64,000 nucleotides of DNA from Apodemus sylvaticus (taxonomy: Eukaryota; Chordata; Mammalia; Rodentia; Muridae). The position numbers and the translations under genes are program-made. The notes beneath the pieces are model-generated. The model was given only the letters and a program-made list of their open reading frames with translations. It was not told where the DNA came from and did no database searches. The stretch spans positions 10,797,347 to 10,861,346 of the forward strand of contig NC_067492.1 of assembly GCF_947179515.1 (NCBI RefSeq). Reading direction: 5' to 3'. This document shows, one piece after another, positions 47,279 to 59,040 of this stretch. Each line of letters begins with the position of its first letter. The first letter of the stretch is position 1.

Positions 47279-47615
47279 GAGTGTGTGTGGGGTGGTGTGT
47301 ATGTGTGTGTGTGTGTTGTGTGTGTGTTGCTGCACAGATGTGAGTATGTGTGATCTTGTACACAGGTAAAGACTGGAGCAAGATGTCCTTTCTTTCTCTC
47401 TACCTCATTCTTTTGAGACAGGGTCTCTCACTGAACCAGAAGCTAGGCTGGCTAGGTAGTGAGCTCTTGAGAGCCACCCGTTTCTTTCCCTTTAGTGCTG
47501 GGTTTACAGGCACACGAAGCCATAGCTGGCTTTTTACAAGGGTGCTGTGGGTCCAAATTCATGCTCTTCAGTGTGCCAGTCACGCGCTCTGACCCACTGA
47601 GGCAGCTCGCCAGTC
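47279..47615 (-). mobile_element. B4/RSINE-like SINE with TG-rich part, minus strand
   Basis: An imperfect (TG)n (47,279-47,328) is followed by TTTTGAGACAGGGTCTCTC, AGCTAGGCTGGCTAGG, AGTGCTGGGTTTACAGGCAC and CTGACCCACTGAGGCAGCTC. It is the reverse of the SINE type at 14,436. Confidence 0.75.
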
Positions 47616-49023
47616 TAAACCCTGAATGCATACTGAACTGCGAGGGTCATGCGCTGTTTGGAACTTGTAGAACTCAAGTCACCCTTTTCAAGAGCCAGAA
47701 TCCCTGAGTGTAGACACCCACCACCCCAAGTACAGACACTCCCTCTCATATTCTGCCATTTGAATAACTGTGACCATCTCTCAAAGCCCCTCCAGCCTCA
47801 GCCCCCACTGTTATATCAGGAACATTTGGTTTGCTACAGGCATGTTCTTGAAGATGTGTGCAAGGCACTTGGCTAGGTACAGAGCAAACGGATAGTGCAT
47901 ATTTTCTTAGTAAATGATGGATGTAAACAGAAAAACGTTTAAGACACATCTTGGCCTTGAGTGGGAAAGCTGCAAAAAAGAGAAAGATGAAGACAAAAGA
48001 TGTTCTGAAGTTCAGAGAAGAGAGTGTGGCAAGGTCCTTACAGACACTGATAGTGGAATATTTGCAATGAAACTTTGTTTTCTGGACATGACAGGGGCAT
48101 GGCATATATGAACTCACAGTAGCTGCAACGACACACACAAGACTTGCTCAAGATGAAGTCATACAAAATCCAAGCACAAATACAGGAGGCAGTCAAGAAG
48201 TCCCACTGTAGGCAAGGAGCTATTGGCAATTGGCAGCTACCTCCAGAGAGAGCATCAGTTATCCTTGGGGATGTGGCCCTGAGAGCCCTCCCATGCTCCA
48301 GTAGGTGTCCATTATACCTATGGACAGGATAGCAGTGCTAACTGGACTCAGTGGGCTTCCTAATAAAGTACAATAAAGTTGGGGTGGGGGAGAATAGAGC
48401 AGCAAGAGGAGAATTCAAGAGGCGGGAACCTAGGTGGATTTGAACAAAGCACATTTACTGTATAAGATTCTCAATAAGAAATAGTGTTCTACGGGGAGAG
48501 ATTCAGGAACTCAGAATCAAAGAGGAGTGTCACCTACTCTCTTAAGGCAGATGAGCAAAGAGACAAGGACCCCAGGGAGGAGGAGGTACCGGCCTCTGTC
48601 CGTGCAAGCCAAAGTGGGCTTCAGAGGCCTGGCCAGTGGGAGCCGGCGTGCATTCGTCTCTCTGCAGTCTGGCCCTTCAGAAGCCCGGGATCCCACTGCT
48701 GCTCCTCTTCCCAAGCTCCCTCTAATGAAGACTCTGCCACTGTCTCCTGAGTCACCTGTGCTTTAAATCTCAGTAAGTCTTATCTTGAAAAATGCTTTTC
48801 TTGTCTCCCTCGGCAATGCCTTTGCAAGGCTCCTCTGCCTTGTTCCTAGTCTTCTGACCCAGGCTTTCATCTCTGTGACACGGAACCACCACGCTGCTTT
48901 CTGGTTTTTATACGATTCCTCTCTCCTCGCTTGCATTATTTAGACCTGCAAAGTGCTGGGGCAGAGCTGGTGGAACAAAGGATATGCGGTGCCGTGCTGT
49001 GAACAACAGTGAAAAAGAAACTA

Positions 49024-49027
<4 letters not shown>
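47616..49027. other. Single-copy DNA
   Basis: No gene or transposon recognised over about 1.4 kb. Confidence 0.45.
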
Positions 49028-49054
<27 letters not shown>

Positions 49055-49297
49055 TAAATACATGTGAGTGTCCAATGCACGCACTTGTGGAGGCCAAAGC
49101 AGAATGCCCAGTGTTTCCCCCAACTACTTTCTACCTTATTCTATTGAGACAGGGCCTCTCCCTGGGCCAGAGTGTATGCTAGCTGGCTAGTGAGTTCTTG
49201 GGATTTACCTTTCTCCATCCTTCAATTCTGGGATATGGTCATGGTCCTCACACTTGCATAGCAGGTTCTCCTACCTACTGAGCCATCTCTCCACTCC
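49028..49297 (-). mobile_element. B4/RSINE-like SINE with (TG)n, minus strand
   Basis: A (TG)n run (49,028-49,054) is followed by GTGGAGGCCAAAGCAG, TATTGAGACAGGGCCTCTCC, GCTAGCTGGCTAGTGAG and TACTGAGCCATCTCTCCAC. Same family as 47,279. Confidence 0.8.
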
Positions 49298-49570
49298 AAA
49301 CTAGTATATTTTTAGGGATAGCATAGATGGCCAGGGACAATGAGGGGAATCTACATGAAAGTAATGGATCAAATCATTTGCATGTAAATATGATAAATAC
49401 GTTATAAATCACCATTCTCCAGTCAGGAAAGCAAGGTCATCAGTGGATACCCTACATTAGGAAGAAAAATCAAATTTCCCCTCTCCTGAAAGAAAGAATA
49501 CAGAACCATACTCATTATTATGGAGATGATGAGAATAATGACATCATCATTGTTAGTATGTACTGATGCT

Positions 49571-49892
49571 GCTGTGTTTCGCATGTGAGATGTCCCCATA
49601 GGCTCACATGTCAGAACACTTGCTCCCCAGCAGGTGTCGCTGTTCTGGGATGACGTGGCTCCTCTAGAAATAGAGGTGGGCCTTGTTAGAAGATACAGAT
49701 CCCTTGGGGAAGCAGACCTTGAGGTTTATGGCCCATCCGTGATTCCAGTTCTCTTTCCACTTGCAGATTCACCCAGTTGTGAACAAGCTTGCAGCTGCCC
49801 TCCCTCCCCCCCCCCAACCTGTATCCTGTATCCCCTGGAACCATGAGCCCAAGTCAGCCCTTCCTTCTGAAGTTGCTCCTTTCAGATAAGGA
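49571..49892 (+). mobile_element. MaLR-type (ORR1/MT-like) LTR
   Basis: GAGATGTCCCCATAGGCTCA, AGAACACTTGCTCCCCAGC, AGGTGTCGCTGTTCTGGGA, GGTGGGCCTTGTTAG and ACCATGAGCCCAAGTCAGC follow the forward ORR1/MT order. Confidence 0.8.
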
Positions 49893-49965
49893 TTGAGGGA
49901 TAAGAAGAAACACACAGGCCACTCTATAAACACAGTACTCTGGTGACCTCATAGCCATGCTGAGG

Positions 49966-49968
<3 letters not shown>

Positions 49969-50014
<46 letters not shown>
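49969..50014. repeat. (CA)n microsatellite
   Basis: About 23 CA units. Confidence 0.97.
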
Positions 50015-50017
<3 letters not shown>

Positions 50018-50019
<2 letters not shown>

Positions 50020-50120
50020 CTACCAACTTGCCCAGGATCACACAGCAGCTGTGTGACTGGAACTGAAAGCTGCTGTGGCCTCTGCCCACGTTACCTCCCA
50101 CTGTGTGGCCCTCTTCCACA
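50018..50120 (-). mobile_element. MIR SINE fragment, minus strand
   Basis: ACTTGCCCAGGATCACACAG, CAGCTGTGTGACTGGAACTG and a CTCTGCCCACG segment follow the reverse MIR order. Confidence 0.75.
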
Positions 50121-50325
50121 GAGTCTGCACTGCTCTCAAGTCCCCACCTCCACTCTCCTAGCAGACTTCTTACAGGCCTCGTCCTCAGGATGCTATCGAT
50201 TTTATGTCTCCTGAAACTCTCAGACCAGCCATAGAGCCAAGGGCTCAAGGTCACTCCTAATGCTATGCAAAACCTCACCCAGTTTGGAGGCTCTCCCTCT
50301 TTCTTTAAGACTTACTATTGTAGGT

Positions 50326-50660
50326 TGAATGTGAAATGTCCCCCCTAGGGCTTGGACATTAGGTCCTTAATCGCGGCACTGGTTTGGAAAGTTGTAGAAC
50401 TTTGAGAAGATGGAATCTCACTGGATGAAGTGGGTCACCTGGATGCAGGCCTTAAAGTTTTATAGCATGGCCACACTTCCGATCTACTCCCATCCCAACT
50501 AAAGATGCAATGTGACTAGGCACCTTAGGCCCTGCCCCCACGCATTCCCACCATGATGGACTGTTTTCCCCAAAACCCTGAGTCATAAGAGACCCTTCCC
50601 TCTCCTACACTGCCTCTTGATAGGTATTCGGTCCTAGTAACAGGAAAGGTAACTGAGACG
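50326..50660 (+). mobile_element. MaLR-type (ORR1-like) LTR
   Basis: ATTGTAGGTTGAATGTGAAA, TGTCCCCCCTAGGG, GGAAAGTTGTAGAAC, GAAGTGGGTCACCTGGATG, CACCATGATGGACTGTTTTC and AACAGGAAAGGTAACTGAGA follow the forward order. The right end is slightly decayed. Confidence 0.8.
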
Positions 50661-51789
50661 TTCGCCTATGCTTTGTACCTACCAGAGGATCAGAGATCAG
50701 AACTAGGGCGAGTGTTGCCTATGGAGACACAGAGAGGTGGTGCACAGGCATTGTGGGTGCAGGTCAGCACAAGCATGCTGAGTCTTGACTGCACCTCTGT
50801 TACATGTGACCCTTTGAGTCTTCCGTGACAAACCACTGAAACTAAGCAGCTTAAAAGATCACAGATGCATGACCTCACGGGCAAGCTGCTAGTCGGGTTC
50901 CTTCCAGAGGAGTAAGGAAAGCCTGTTTTCCTCTCATTCCATTTCCGGCGGCTACTGTATTCCTTGATTCCTGACTTCTGTGTGCCTCTAAAGCCAACAG
51001 TGTATGGCCTAACTCTGGGTCTTTTTCTGACAGATTCTCCTGGCTCTTTGTTTTTCTTTAAAAGGCCCAGAGAAGACACTCCATGATCAGACAAGCACTC
51101 CATCTCCAGATCTTAACTCACCATATCTGTAAAGTCTACTTTGTCTCATAACTTAATGCATTTGGAGAATCTGAGCATTAGAACATGGATATTTTTGGGT
51201 CATTTTTCTGCCTTCTATGAGTTAACAATTTCCATCCTTGGGTGTACATGTTCAAAGGGATTTCTCATGCCCATCCACATATAATAAAGCACTCTGATGT
51301 GATTATTTGGGGCAAGAAAAAGAACAAGGAACCCTGTGGATGTCCCACACTGAGATGACTGAGAGTATGCAGGACACAGAGCCCAGGGCATTATGATGCA
51401 ACCAGACCTAACAGCCCAGACACTCCCATACCAACACAAATGAATCTCTTAAAAAGTCATCAGGGAAGGAAAGCAAGAACTAGATTTGGACAGGCAATGC
51501 CGGCTCCTGTACATCAGTTTACAAACTAAATGCATGGTCACAAATGGAGATACGAATTTTTACATGAATACTTTACAGGTGAAGGGGTATGTCTCTATGC
51601 ATCCTTAGTGGCTGTCCATGGGACTCAAGAAGGAAATATTGTGGGGTAAGAGAGTCAGGGGTGGGGGATAATAACACAACTGTGCTTCAACACTGTCCAT
51701 TCTGTGAGGTCATATCTTCTGGCACTTTGCCGGCCTTCTGGGATCAGCTGAGTGGTGTAGATATGGAACAGTGTTCTGACATGCTGCTG
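50661..51789. other. Single-copy DNA
   Basis: A 137-codon minus-strand frame (50,690-51,103) has no recognisable domain. Nothing else recognised. Confidence 0.45.
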
Positions 51790-51796
51790 CTGTGTG

Positions 51797-51846
<50 letters not shown>
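51790..51846. repeat. (TG)n microsatellite
   Basis: About 28 TG units with one TTTG break at 51,811. Confidence 0.97.
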
Positions 51847-51848
<2 letters not shown>

Positions 51849-52694
51849 TGCATCTCTCTCTTGAAAGCAGGGAGCACATTTTGTTTTCCTTTGTACTTTG
51901 TAGCTGCTGCACAAAGCCCACCTCACAGTGGGTACCCAACATGTGTTTTGTTCAACTTAAAGGGGAACCGGCACAAACAAGACATCTGGAGTGAGGTGTC
52001 TCAGATGAGCTGACACCTAGGAAAATTTCTAAGGGTACCCAAATGGTCTTTAAAGCTACGTTTGGAAGGAAGAGTTGATTCACAGAGCATGCTGTTCCAG
52101 GTGAGGAGATGGAAGGGTGCTACAGAAAAGACAGACGCCCCGAGTTCTCAAGACAAAACCTCCAAGCTAAAACAAGAACATCAGAAAGAAAAGTGACAGA
52201 AAGCCTGAGTTGAATAAAGAGACCAGATACAGCTCCTAGGCACTCTTCATAAATTCTACCCAGAAAAATGGCAGGGATACCAACCTGGGGGTGGGGGAAC
52301 GGGAGGGGTTTCTCCAAATGCTTCAAATGGTGCAGCGGGTTCTGAGAGTCTCTAATGAGACTGACATTGTTCTGGGTCAAGACTCCAGAACCTGTCATTA
52401 AAGTAACGGTTCTGAACGTTTAGAAAGAAAATGGGCAGGTGATCATCAGAAGCCCGCAAGGGTTCGTTAAAATCAAGTCGTGCCTGAGTGACCCCATTTC
52501 CTTCAAGGACATCAAATGGTAAAGAAGAAAGGGAAACAGACCTGTCGTACCACGTCTGTAGTTTAATAAGCTTTTCTCTTGCCGGTTTTAAAAGGATGGC
52601 AGATGCTCATCTTGGCAACGGTCGTGCCCAAATGGCAACGATTCGTGGAATAGTCCCAGTCTCCATGAATGTTTCTGGAATACTACAGTTCACA
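51847..52694. other. Single-copy DNA
   Basis: Nothing recognised. Confidence 0.45.
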
Positions 52695-52880
52695 ATATTA
52701 AAAATAGTTGACATGTACCGAGTGCTCACCATGTGACAGGCGCTATCATTAGTTATCCTCGTGGTGTACCCCACTTTCTCCCAGCAACAGCGCTAAAGGG
52801 AAGATGCAGTATTGCTCCACTTTGCACATGAGGACTCTGAGCGATAGTGAGGGTGAAATCACCGCCCCAGATCCCAACTC
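52695..52880 (-). mobile_element. MIR SINE, minus strand
   Basis: TACCGAGTGCTCACCATGTG, ACAGGCGCTATCATTAG, a TGCTCCACTTTGCACATGAG segment and GACTCTGAGCGATAGTG follow the reverse MIR order. An L2 end with the same TGTG block is an alternative. Confidence 0.7.
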
Positions 52881-54257
52881 CTTCCAGAGACTGAGCTAGC
52901 CCAGTGTACCAAACATTGCACATATATTAAGAGCTTCAAGGAAAACAAGGAAATAAAAGCCTTTGCAGGAACAGAGGGAATAGAAGAACACTGTGCCTGG
53001 CTCACACGGCTGGACGCTGCCCTCCACACTATCCCTGCTCTTTACCTTTAACTGTCCCTTCATGTCACCTCCCTCTTCCTGTACAGGTGTATTCCCCACA
53101 GCTACTCCTACTTCATGCCTAACCAATGCCCAGGCTTCTGGCTTTGGAATCCCATTTTTCCCCTTCAGGCAGGATAGAAAGAAAACACTTAGGGACCATG
53201 GGTAGGAGAGGGAGCTCCTTTTCCCAGAGTCTAGGTGAAGCCTCTCCGTAGCTTCGAATGAAGAAGAATTACAAAACAACAGTCATTTGCTTAAGGCAGT
53301 TCTTTCTGCCTTTCTGGCTGAAAACCTGCAATTTTCCACGAGTCATTCCAGGAACCCCCTTTACATTAATAAAAGGACATGTCCTAAAACCCTAGGAGCT
53401 CCCGTTTTTGCCCTATTACCCTGTAGTAACCCCTGAGACACCAGTAGAGTTTATAAATTGATTTACTGAAAAGCAAGAGACACTGTGTCTCAACCGCCTA
53501 TTGAGTGGTATCTTGACAGCCACCTAAACAGTATGGATGGCTAAAAGCTGGGACACTGAAGCATCAGTGTTCTGGCAGCTCACCCTGGGTGACACACTCT
53601 TGGGTGTGTCTTTTTGCAGCAGCAGCCGTTGCTCTTCACTCTCATGTTTACAATCTGTGTTGAACTGTATTTTGGTCAACTCTAACCAACTCCGCCTCCT
53701 GTTGGCTCATCTTGAACATCCTCCTGTAGTAGAGCCAAGACTCCAGCTTTACTAGAATGGTAAGAGACGAAGGCACCTCTGGATGACACTGTGGGACTGT
53801 GCCCCTGTCCCTGCTGCTGAGGGCACCGTCCACTACTTTATGTCCGGGTAGCTACTCAAATCCCATCTGTCTTCCTCCGCTCACTCTGTGCAAGCCACCA
53901 TAGAGTTCCCCTTGCTCCTAGGCACTGCTGGAGCATGAGTCTTCCTGTGCTTGAAGGTTGACGCCTTTCACAGCCAAAGTGGCTTTGCACCTCTGGGTCC
54001 CCCTCCTCTGAGCAGAGAGAACCATGCAAACAAAGCAGTAAGTGGCTGATGTGGCTCCGTGACTACAGGGGTGAGATTTGTAAATTGTATTACTATTATT
54101 ATTAGTTATTATCATTATTATTGATGTTAAATCAAGTTAGGAAGAGGCAGCAGCTCTGGGCTCAGTCAGGTCACACAAGAGATGCCTACCGCATTACCCA
54201 CATTACATGTTTGTGTAACCATCTTTGGCTCTCACGGAAATACCCCGCATGATCCAA
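52881..54257. other. Single-copy DNA with a short ATT repeat
   Basis: A short (ATT)n patch lies at 54,088-54,125. No gene or transposon recognised. Confidence 0.45.
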
Positions 54258-54385
54258 CATCAGATTTTCACTATGAAGAAGCCATGTGCATCCCGGGTTG
54301 AATGTGGATGCTGGGAATCGAACATGGGTCCTCTGGAATAGCAGCCAGTACTTTCAAAAGAGTGAGTTACCTCTCCATCACACTA
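54258..54385 (-). mobile_element. B3-type SINE fragment, minus strand
   Basis: GGATGCTGGGAATCGAACAT, GGGTCCTCTGGAATAGCAGC, CAGTACTTTCAAAAGAGTGA and a CTCTCCATC end are the reverse of a B3 body and head. Confidence 0.7.
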
Positions 54386-54844
54386 GTTGAGACATATCTC
54401 ATAGCTCTGCTATAAATATGACATTTTGCACCATCTACTACTGCCAGCCCCATTTTACACAGCCAGAGGCAGATGCTTAACCCAAGACCCACTGACCCTG
54501 TCTAATTGGGAGGAGAAGGAAATATCCATATGAGAACTGGGAATGAGACAAAGCAGAGTCAACAGACAAAACAGGGTTGTTATCAGCTAAGAGCCAGCAG
54601 AGGAGACTGCAACTAGAACCTGCTGGTAAATTCTAGAAGTTTCCTTATCCTACCCGAGAGGGAAGTGAGCTGGGGTATATACACACCTGCCGGTGCTGGC
54701 TTGTGTGGGGTACATGCTTGCTCCCCATAAAGCAGATTGGTAATTCATGCCTACGTACCTCTCAGTGTTGTGAGGCTGTGATGAGAGACAGGGTGGGGTG
54801 CAAGCCACCACAGCATCTGCTACAGTTTCATAAGCCATTCTCTA
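54386..54844. other. Single-copy DNA
   Basis: Nothing clear. A faint MIR-like trace (CCCCATTTTACACAGCC) lies near 54,450. Confidence 0.4.
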
Positions 54845-55060
54845 TGAAAGCCTTTGTTTATTTATTTGAACATTCACCAAGCACTTGGAGAGGGTTCGTA
54901 CCATGAACTGAAGAGGTACTGACTTCAGACACTAGAAGGAACAATGGGTCTGCTCTCTGATCAAGCCACTACAATCCCAGAGACAAAACAAATGCAGTCA
55001 AGCACTGAAGAGTGCCCTGACAAAGGATGGAGAGAGAGGTACTTTGGAAAATAAACTGTT
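54845..55060 (-). mobile_element. L2 LINE fragment, minus strand
   Basis: GAACATTCACCAAGCACTTG, ACACTAGAAGGAACAATGGG, CCCAGAGACAAAACAAATGC and TGAAGAGTGCCCTGACAAAG follow the reverse L2 order. It is diverged. Confidence 0.55.
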
Positions 55061-56464
55061 GGGACTTAATCTGTTCTGCAGGTCAGGGAATTTCCCCAAC
55101 CAAGTGAGATTGATGTCGGGACCTTAAATACAGCAAGAATTAACCAAGAAAAATGAGCCATTTCCCAGGGAAGACGAATCAGGCAATGAGAAGCTCTGAA
55201 GTTTACAGAATTCAGCTCTGGCCTTGGAGTAAAGCCCAGTACTTCCTGCCCATATAAATAAAGTTTTATTGAAATACAATCAAGCACACACTTGTACATA
55301 TTTTTGATGAATTCTTTCTCCACATAAGTATCAGATGGAGTATTTTTGAGAGGGTGTCTCAACCTCATGGTCACCCGGTCCTCCACAGCAAAGGTTGCTG
55401 TGACCTCTGGCTCATACCAAACTCCAAACATGGATTCTAAGGTATAACGAGTCACTAAAATGTTGGTGATTGCTTTTCTGTAAAAATATGTGAGATAAAG
55501 CATATGAAAAGATCACAGCCTAGTGAAGGGAAGAGAGTGTCAAAAGTAATTATAAGACCATATGACTGACACTCTAATAAAAACCTACACCAAGGCTTAC
55601 AGATCTGCCAAGCAGAAAGCAATTAGTTCTTCCCGGGGAGGGAGGACGGCTTCACAGGAGGAGAGAGAGTACTTGGCGTTTGAATCTATATTTTCAGGTT
55701 AACGAAGGGGGGCAGATAAGCATGTTGAAAAGTAAAGTAGCAAAAAATTGAAAAGGCAAAAAAGTGTTTAGAAAAGATGGCGGCTTACTTTCTTGTACCT
55801 GTGAGCAGCTGGCAGAGTGCAGGGACCACTTCAGAGGAGAGTCACCATTTACATCTGGTCACCTCCACTACCAACTCTTAAATATTGCACTTCAAACATC
55901 AACAAGAATAGACAACACGTGCATTTTCAATCAGCTTGGAAAATAAATTCTTTAGATCAAAGTTCCAAGACAAAAACATCAAGGATGGCCAATGTACAAA
56001 ACAATAAAAATGGAAGTGTTAGTATCTCTGGGTATAAAACTACATCCTGGGCCTCCCTGTGTACAACCTGGGCACTAGTACAACATAGGTTTAGATTGTA
56101 GTAGATACAGAACATGAAACCAGAGAATCAAATAAGAATTCAGAAGACCATAGTGGTTTAATTTTACACACAAAGATAAGTCACTAAGAGAAGAGAGGAT
56201 AAGGTACTTCTTGAAAAGAGAATATTAATTAACAGCAGACTCATTCAAGTAGAAACTCACTGTAGGGAAACCATGGAAGCATCACAGCCAAAACGAGGTG
56301 AAAATTAATAATGGAGTCTATAACTCATGAAAAAATATGAAAAGATATGAGACGTTTGTGTAGCCTGAAAATATCTTTATGAGAATCTTATTAGTTACAA
56401 ATGCAAAGATAACAAGTTTGTGATAGGAGAAGCCTGGCCAATGGCCAGTATCACAGTAAAACAA
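55061..56464. other. Single-copy or ancient DNA
   Basis: A hAT-like relic is possible at about 55,240-55,300 (ATAAATAAAGTTTTATTGAA). The 145-codon minus-strand frame (55,066-55,503) spans it and is not a convincing gene. Confidence 0.4.
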
Positions 56465-56870
56465 ACAAGTTAATGTCAGCAGCACGAGTGAGCTTTAACA
56501 GTCAGGTTCATACAGGTTATAGGCACCTGGCAGGACAGACTCACTGGAGAAACTGCCTAGCTCAGACTGGCCTATGGATGTATATGGAGGTGGGGGACTG
56601 CTTTGATTCTAAGTTGATAGCTGAGGGTCAGGCCCACTGTAGGCAAAACCGTCTACTTAGTAAGTGGCCCTAGGCTGTGTAAGAAAGCTAGGTGAGCACG
56701 AGTGTGTGAGGAGGTCAGCAAGCACCTCCTGCCTGAGCTCTTGTCCTGACTTTCTGCCATGACAGATTGGAAAATGATCTGGAAGTGTTAGACAAGTAAA
56801 CCATTTCCTCCTCATAATGTTTTTGATCAGAGTATGTTATCATTGTAACAAAAAAAAATCAAACTAGAAC
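56465..56870 (+). mobile_element. Rodent LTR-like repeat
   Basis: GCTGAGGGTCAGGCCCACTG, TAGGCAAAACCGTC, CTAGGCTGTGTAAGAAAGCT and AGTAAACCATTTCCTCCTC match the forward order of the repeat at 36,015 and 61,790. It overlaps the left copy of the duplication at 56,732. Confidence 0.6.
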
Positions 56871-57297
56871 AGAAAAAGCAAAACAAAACAAAATAATCAT
56901 CAATCAACCAAAAAAAAAATATATATCACTGTGCTTCCAGATCCAGGGCATGAAGAAGATACTGTGAAACTTCTGCTGATGTTCTTGCTACAGTGATGTT
57001 GCTGAGAAATAACCATGGGCAACACCTAACAATGATGGGACAAGGATACCATACTTGCCCTGGGATCCTGAGCTCTTGTCCTGACTCTCTGCAATGACAG
57101 ACTGGAAAATGATCTGGAAGTGTTAGACAAGTAAACCATTTCCTCCTCATACTGCTTTTGATCAGAGTATGTTATCATTGTACCAAAAAAATCAAACTAG
57201 ACCAGAAAAAGCAAAACAAAACAAAATAATCATCAATCAATCATCCAAACAAACCAAAATAAAAGTATCACTGTGCTTCCAGATCCAGGGCATGAAG
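56732..57297. repeat. Local duplication, offset 335 bp
   Basis: Copy 1 (56,732-56,955) and copy 2 (57,067-57,297) align with few substitutions, apart from small indels in poly(A)-rich parts. Shared blocks include GAAAATGATCTGGAAGTGTT and ATCACTGTGCTTCCAGATCC. A 111-bp spacer (56,956-57,066) is not repeated. Confidence 0.9.
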
Positions 57298-57321
57298 TGC
57301 TCGAATTTGTTGAGATCAATG

Positions 57322-57956
57322 TGATGGCTAATTTTCTTTGTCAGCTAACATACTCTAGAGTCACCTGGAAGGGGGTGCCACTGAGGAATTGTCTAAATCA
57401 GTGGTTCTTACCCTTTCTAATGATGTGACACCTTAATAGAGTTCCTTAAAAAAGTGTTGTGACCCCTAATCATAAAACTATTTTCATTGCTACTTCAGAA
57501 CTGTAACTTTGCTACTGCTATGGATTGGAATGTAGATATCTGAAAGGTAGGATATCTAATATGTGTCCCCTGTGAAAACGTCCTTTGATTCTCTTAGAGG
57601 GGTCTCTACCTGCTGGTTGTAAACCACTGGTCTACATTAAGCGGGTCCATGGAGATGTCTATGAGGGATTTTCTCAAATGGATGAATTGAGAAGCAAGTG
57701 GTACCATTTCACGTGCTAGGTCCTAGACTGAATGAAAAGAAGACAGGAAATAAGCAGGAGAGTGCATACATCGATCCACTGGGCTCTGCTTCTGGCTGTG
57801 GATACAATGTATCCCACTCCTTCAAGACCCTGCTACCTTGGCTTCCCCACAGTGATACACTAAAACCTGGAATTGTAAGATTAAAATAAACCTTTCTCCC
57901 TTAAGTAGCATTTGCCAGGGAATTTTATCACAGCTAGAAAATGAAATTAAGACAAT
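57322..57956 (+). mobile_element. Rodent LTR-like repeat, split by a DNA transposon
   Basis: GTGATGGCTAATTTTCTTTG, TCTAGAGTCACCTGG and TGAGGAATTGTCTA lie before the break. ATGGAGATGTCTATGAGGGA, CAAGACCCTGCTACCTTGG and TAAACCTTTCTCCCTTAAG lie after it. The order fits one LTR-like repeat with the 57,399 element inserted in it. Confidence 0.65.
57399..57629 (+). mobile_element. URR1-type hAT DNA transposon, non-autonomous
   Basis: The 231-bp element begins CAGTGGTTCT and ends AAACCACTG, giving 8-bp terminal inverted repeats. GTGTTGTGACCCCTAATCAT, AAACTATTTTCATTGCTACT and TTCAGAACTGTAACTTTGCT match URR1-type copies. Flanking octamers GTCTAAAT (57,391) and GTCTACAT (57,630) are a 7/8 target duplication, as expected for hAT. 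It has no transposase gene. Confidence 0.9.
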
Positions 57957-58424
57957 GGGTTGGAATGAGAACTTTCCAGAAGGTACAAAGACATGGGGTT
58001 TAAATGTAGCATAGAGCCAGGATTTTTTTTTTAATCTATTTTTGCCCGGACAAGAACACTAATGCAGTAATTGGCTAAATCTGAATAAATTCAGTAAATT
58101 AGATAACACCCTTCCAGCGGTATCAATGTTGTGATTTGATTAGTGTTCGGTGAAGCTGCAGAAAGATCCTTGCTTCCGGGAAATCACCAACTGGATATTA
58201 GGGGAGGGGACAGCAGCTGTTGGTTCACTCTCCAAGGGTCTGCAGAGGGAAAAGTAATTAAGCAACAGGACAAAATGGCACCATTTGGGGAAAAGAGATG
58301 ATGGGCGTAAAGGGATTAGCTGTGCGACCTGTAGTTGGAATTAATACTGGAACACAAAATCAAAAACCAAACACCCTGCTAAAGAAAGCTGCTGGAACAT
58401 GCCAACATGCATTAGAAGGCCAGA
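57957..58424. other. Single-copy DNA
   Basis: Nothing clear. A 16-bp sequence (58,315-58,330) recurs at 58,428. Confidence 0.4.
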
Positions 58425-58515
58425 GGTATTAGCTGTGCGACCTCAATCACCTAATGGGCCTCTCTGAGCCTGATTGCTCTCAAGAACAGTATGCAATGGC
58501 ACCTATTTCTCTGGC
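58425..58515 (+). mobile_element. MIR SINE fragment
   Basis: ATTAGCTGTGCGACCTCAAT, CACCTAATGGGCCTCTCTGA, GCCTGATTGCTCTC and AATGGCACCTATTTC follow the forward MIR order. Confidence 0.7.
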
Positions 58516-59040
58516 TGAAGCAAAGGCCACCAGGTAGGTTCAGGGTCAGACTCAGCTTCCAGCTTCCAACAAGCCCTGGGTTAGCCCAAGACACTCAGTC
58601 AACTTATTGACAAAGGTTTTCTCCGCACGACCTTAAACCTCCAGTTTTACTCTTGCCCTCCACTGAATGGGGTTGCTGTGCAACTGGGTCCCAGTTTTTT
58701 GATCTGAAAGAATATTCTATACAAAAACCAGTCTATAGAGACCACAAGCAAATGAGAGCCAAGCACATCTGTCTGCCCTCCTCTAGTTCAGGAAGGTGTT
58801 CTCATGGCCACCCTAGTTTCCAGGCACTTGGAAGATAAATGGGGGGAGACAAGACATGAAAATTTGAGGCTAGAAGATGAGATAGATCAGGCATGGGGGC
58901 TGGGGGGAATTAAACAAGGAGTGGGCAGGCTCTGGCTGAGGTGGCACATACCCATTTGTGTGTTTAAAGAGAGAAAGAGAAAGAGGGGGAGCAAAGAGTC
59001 AGAGAGACGGACAGAAACAGAAAGAACATAATGTCATTTA
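58516..59040. other. Single-copy DNA with a GA-rich end
   Basis: A purine-rich patch lies at 58,969-59,027 (GAGAGAAAGAGAAAGAGG and so on). A very diverged B4-like trace is possible at 58,815-58,880. No gene recognised. Confidence 0.45.

Noticed and set aside
55066..55503. 145-codon minus-strand frame
   Set aside because: It spans a possible DNA-transposon relic and has no recognisable domain.
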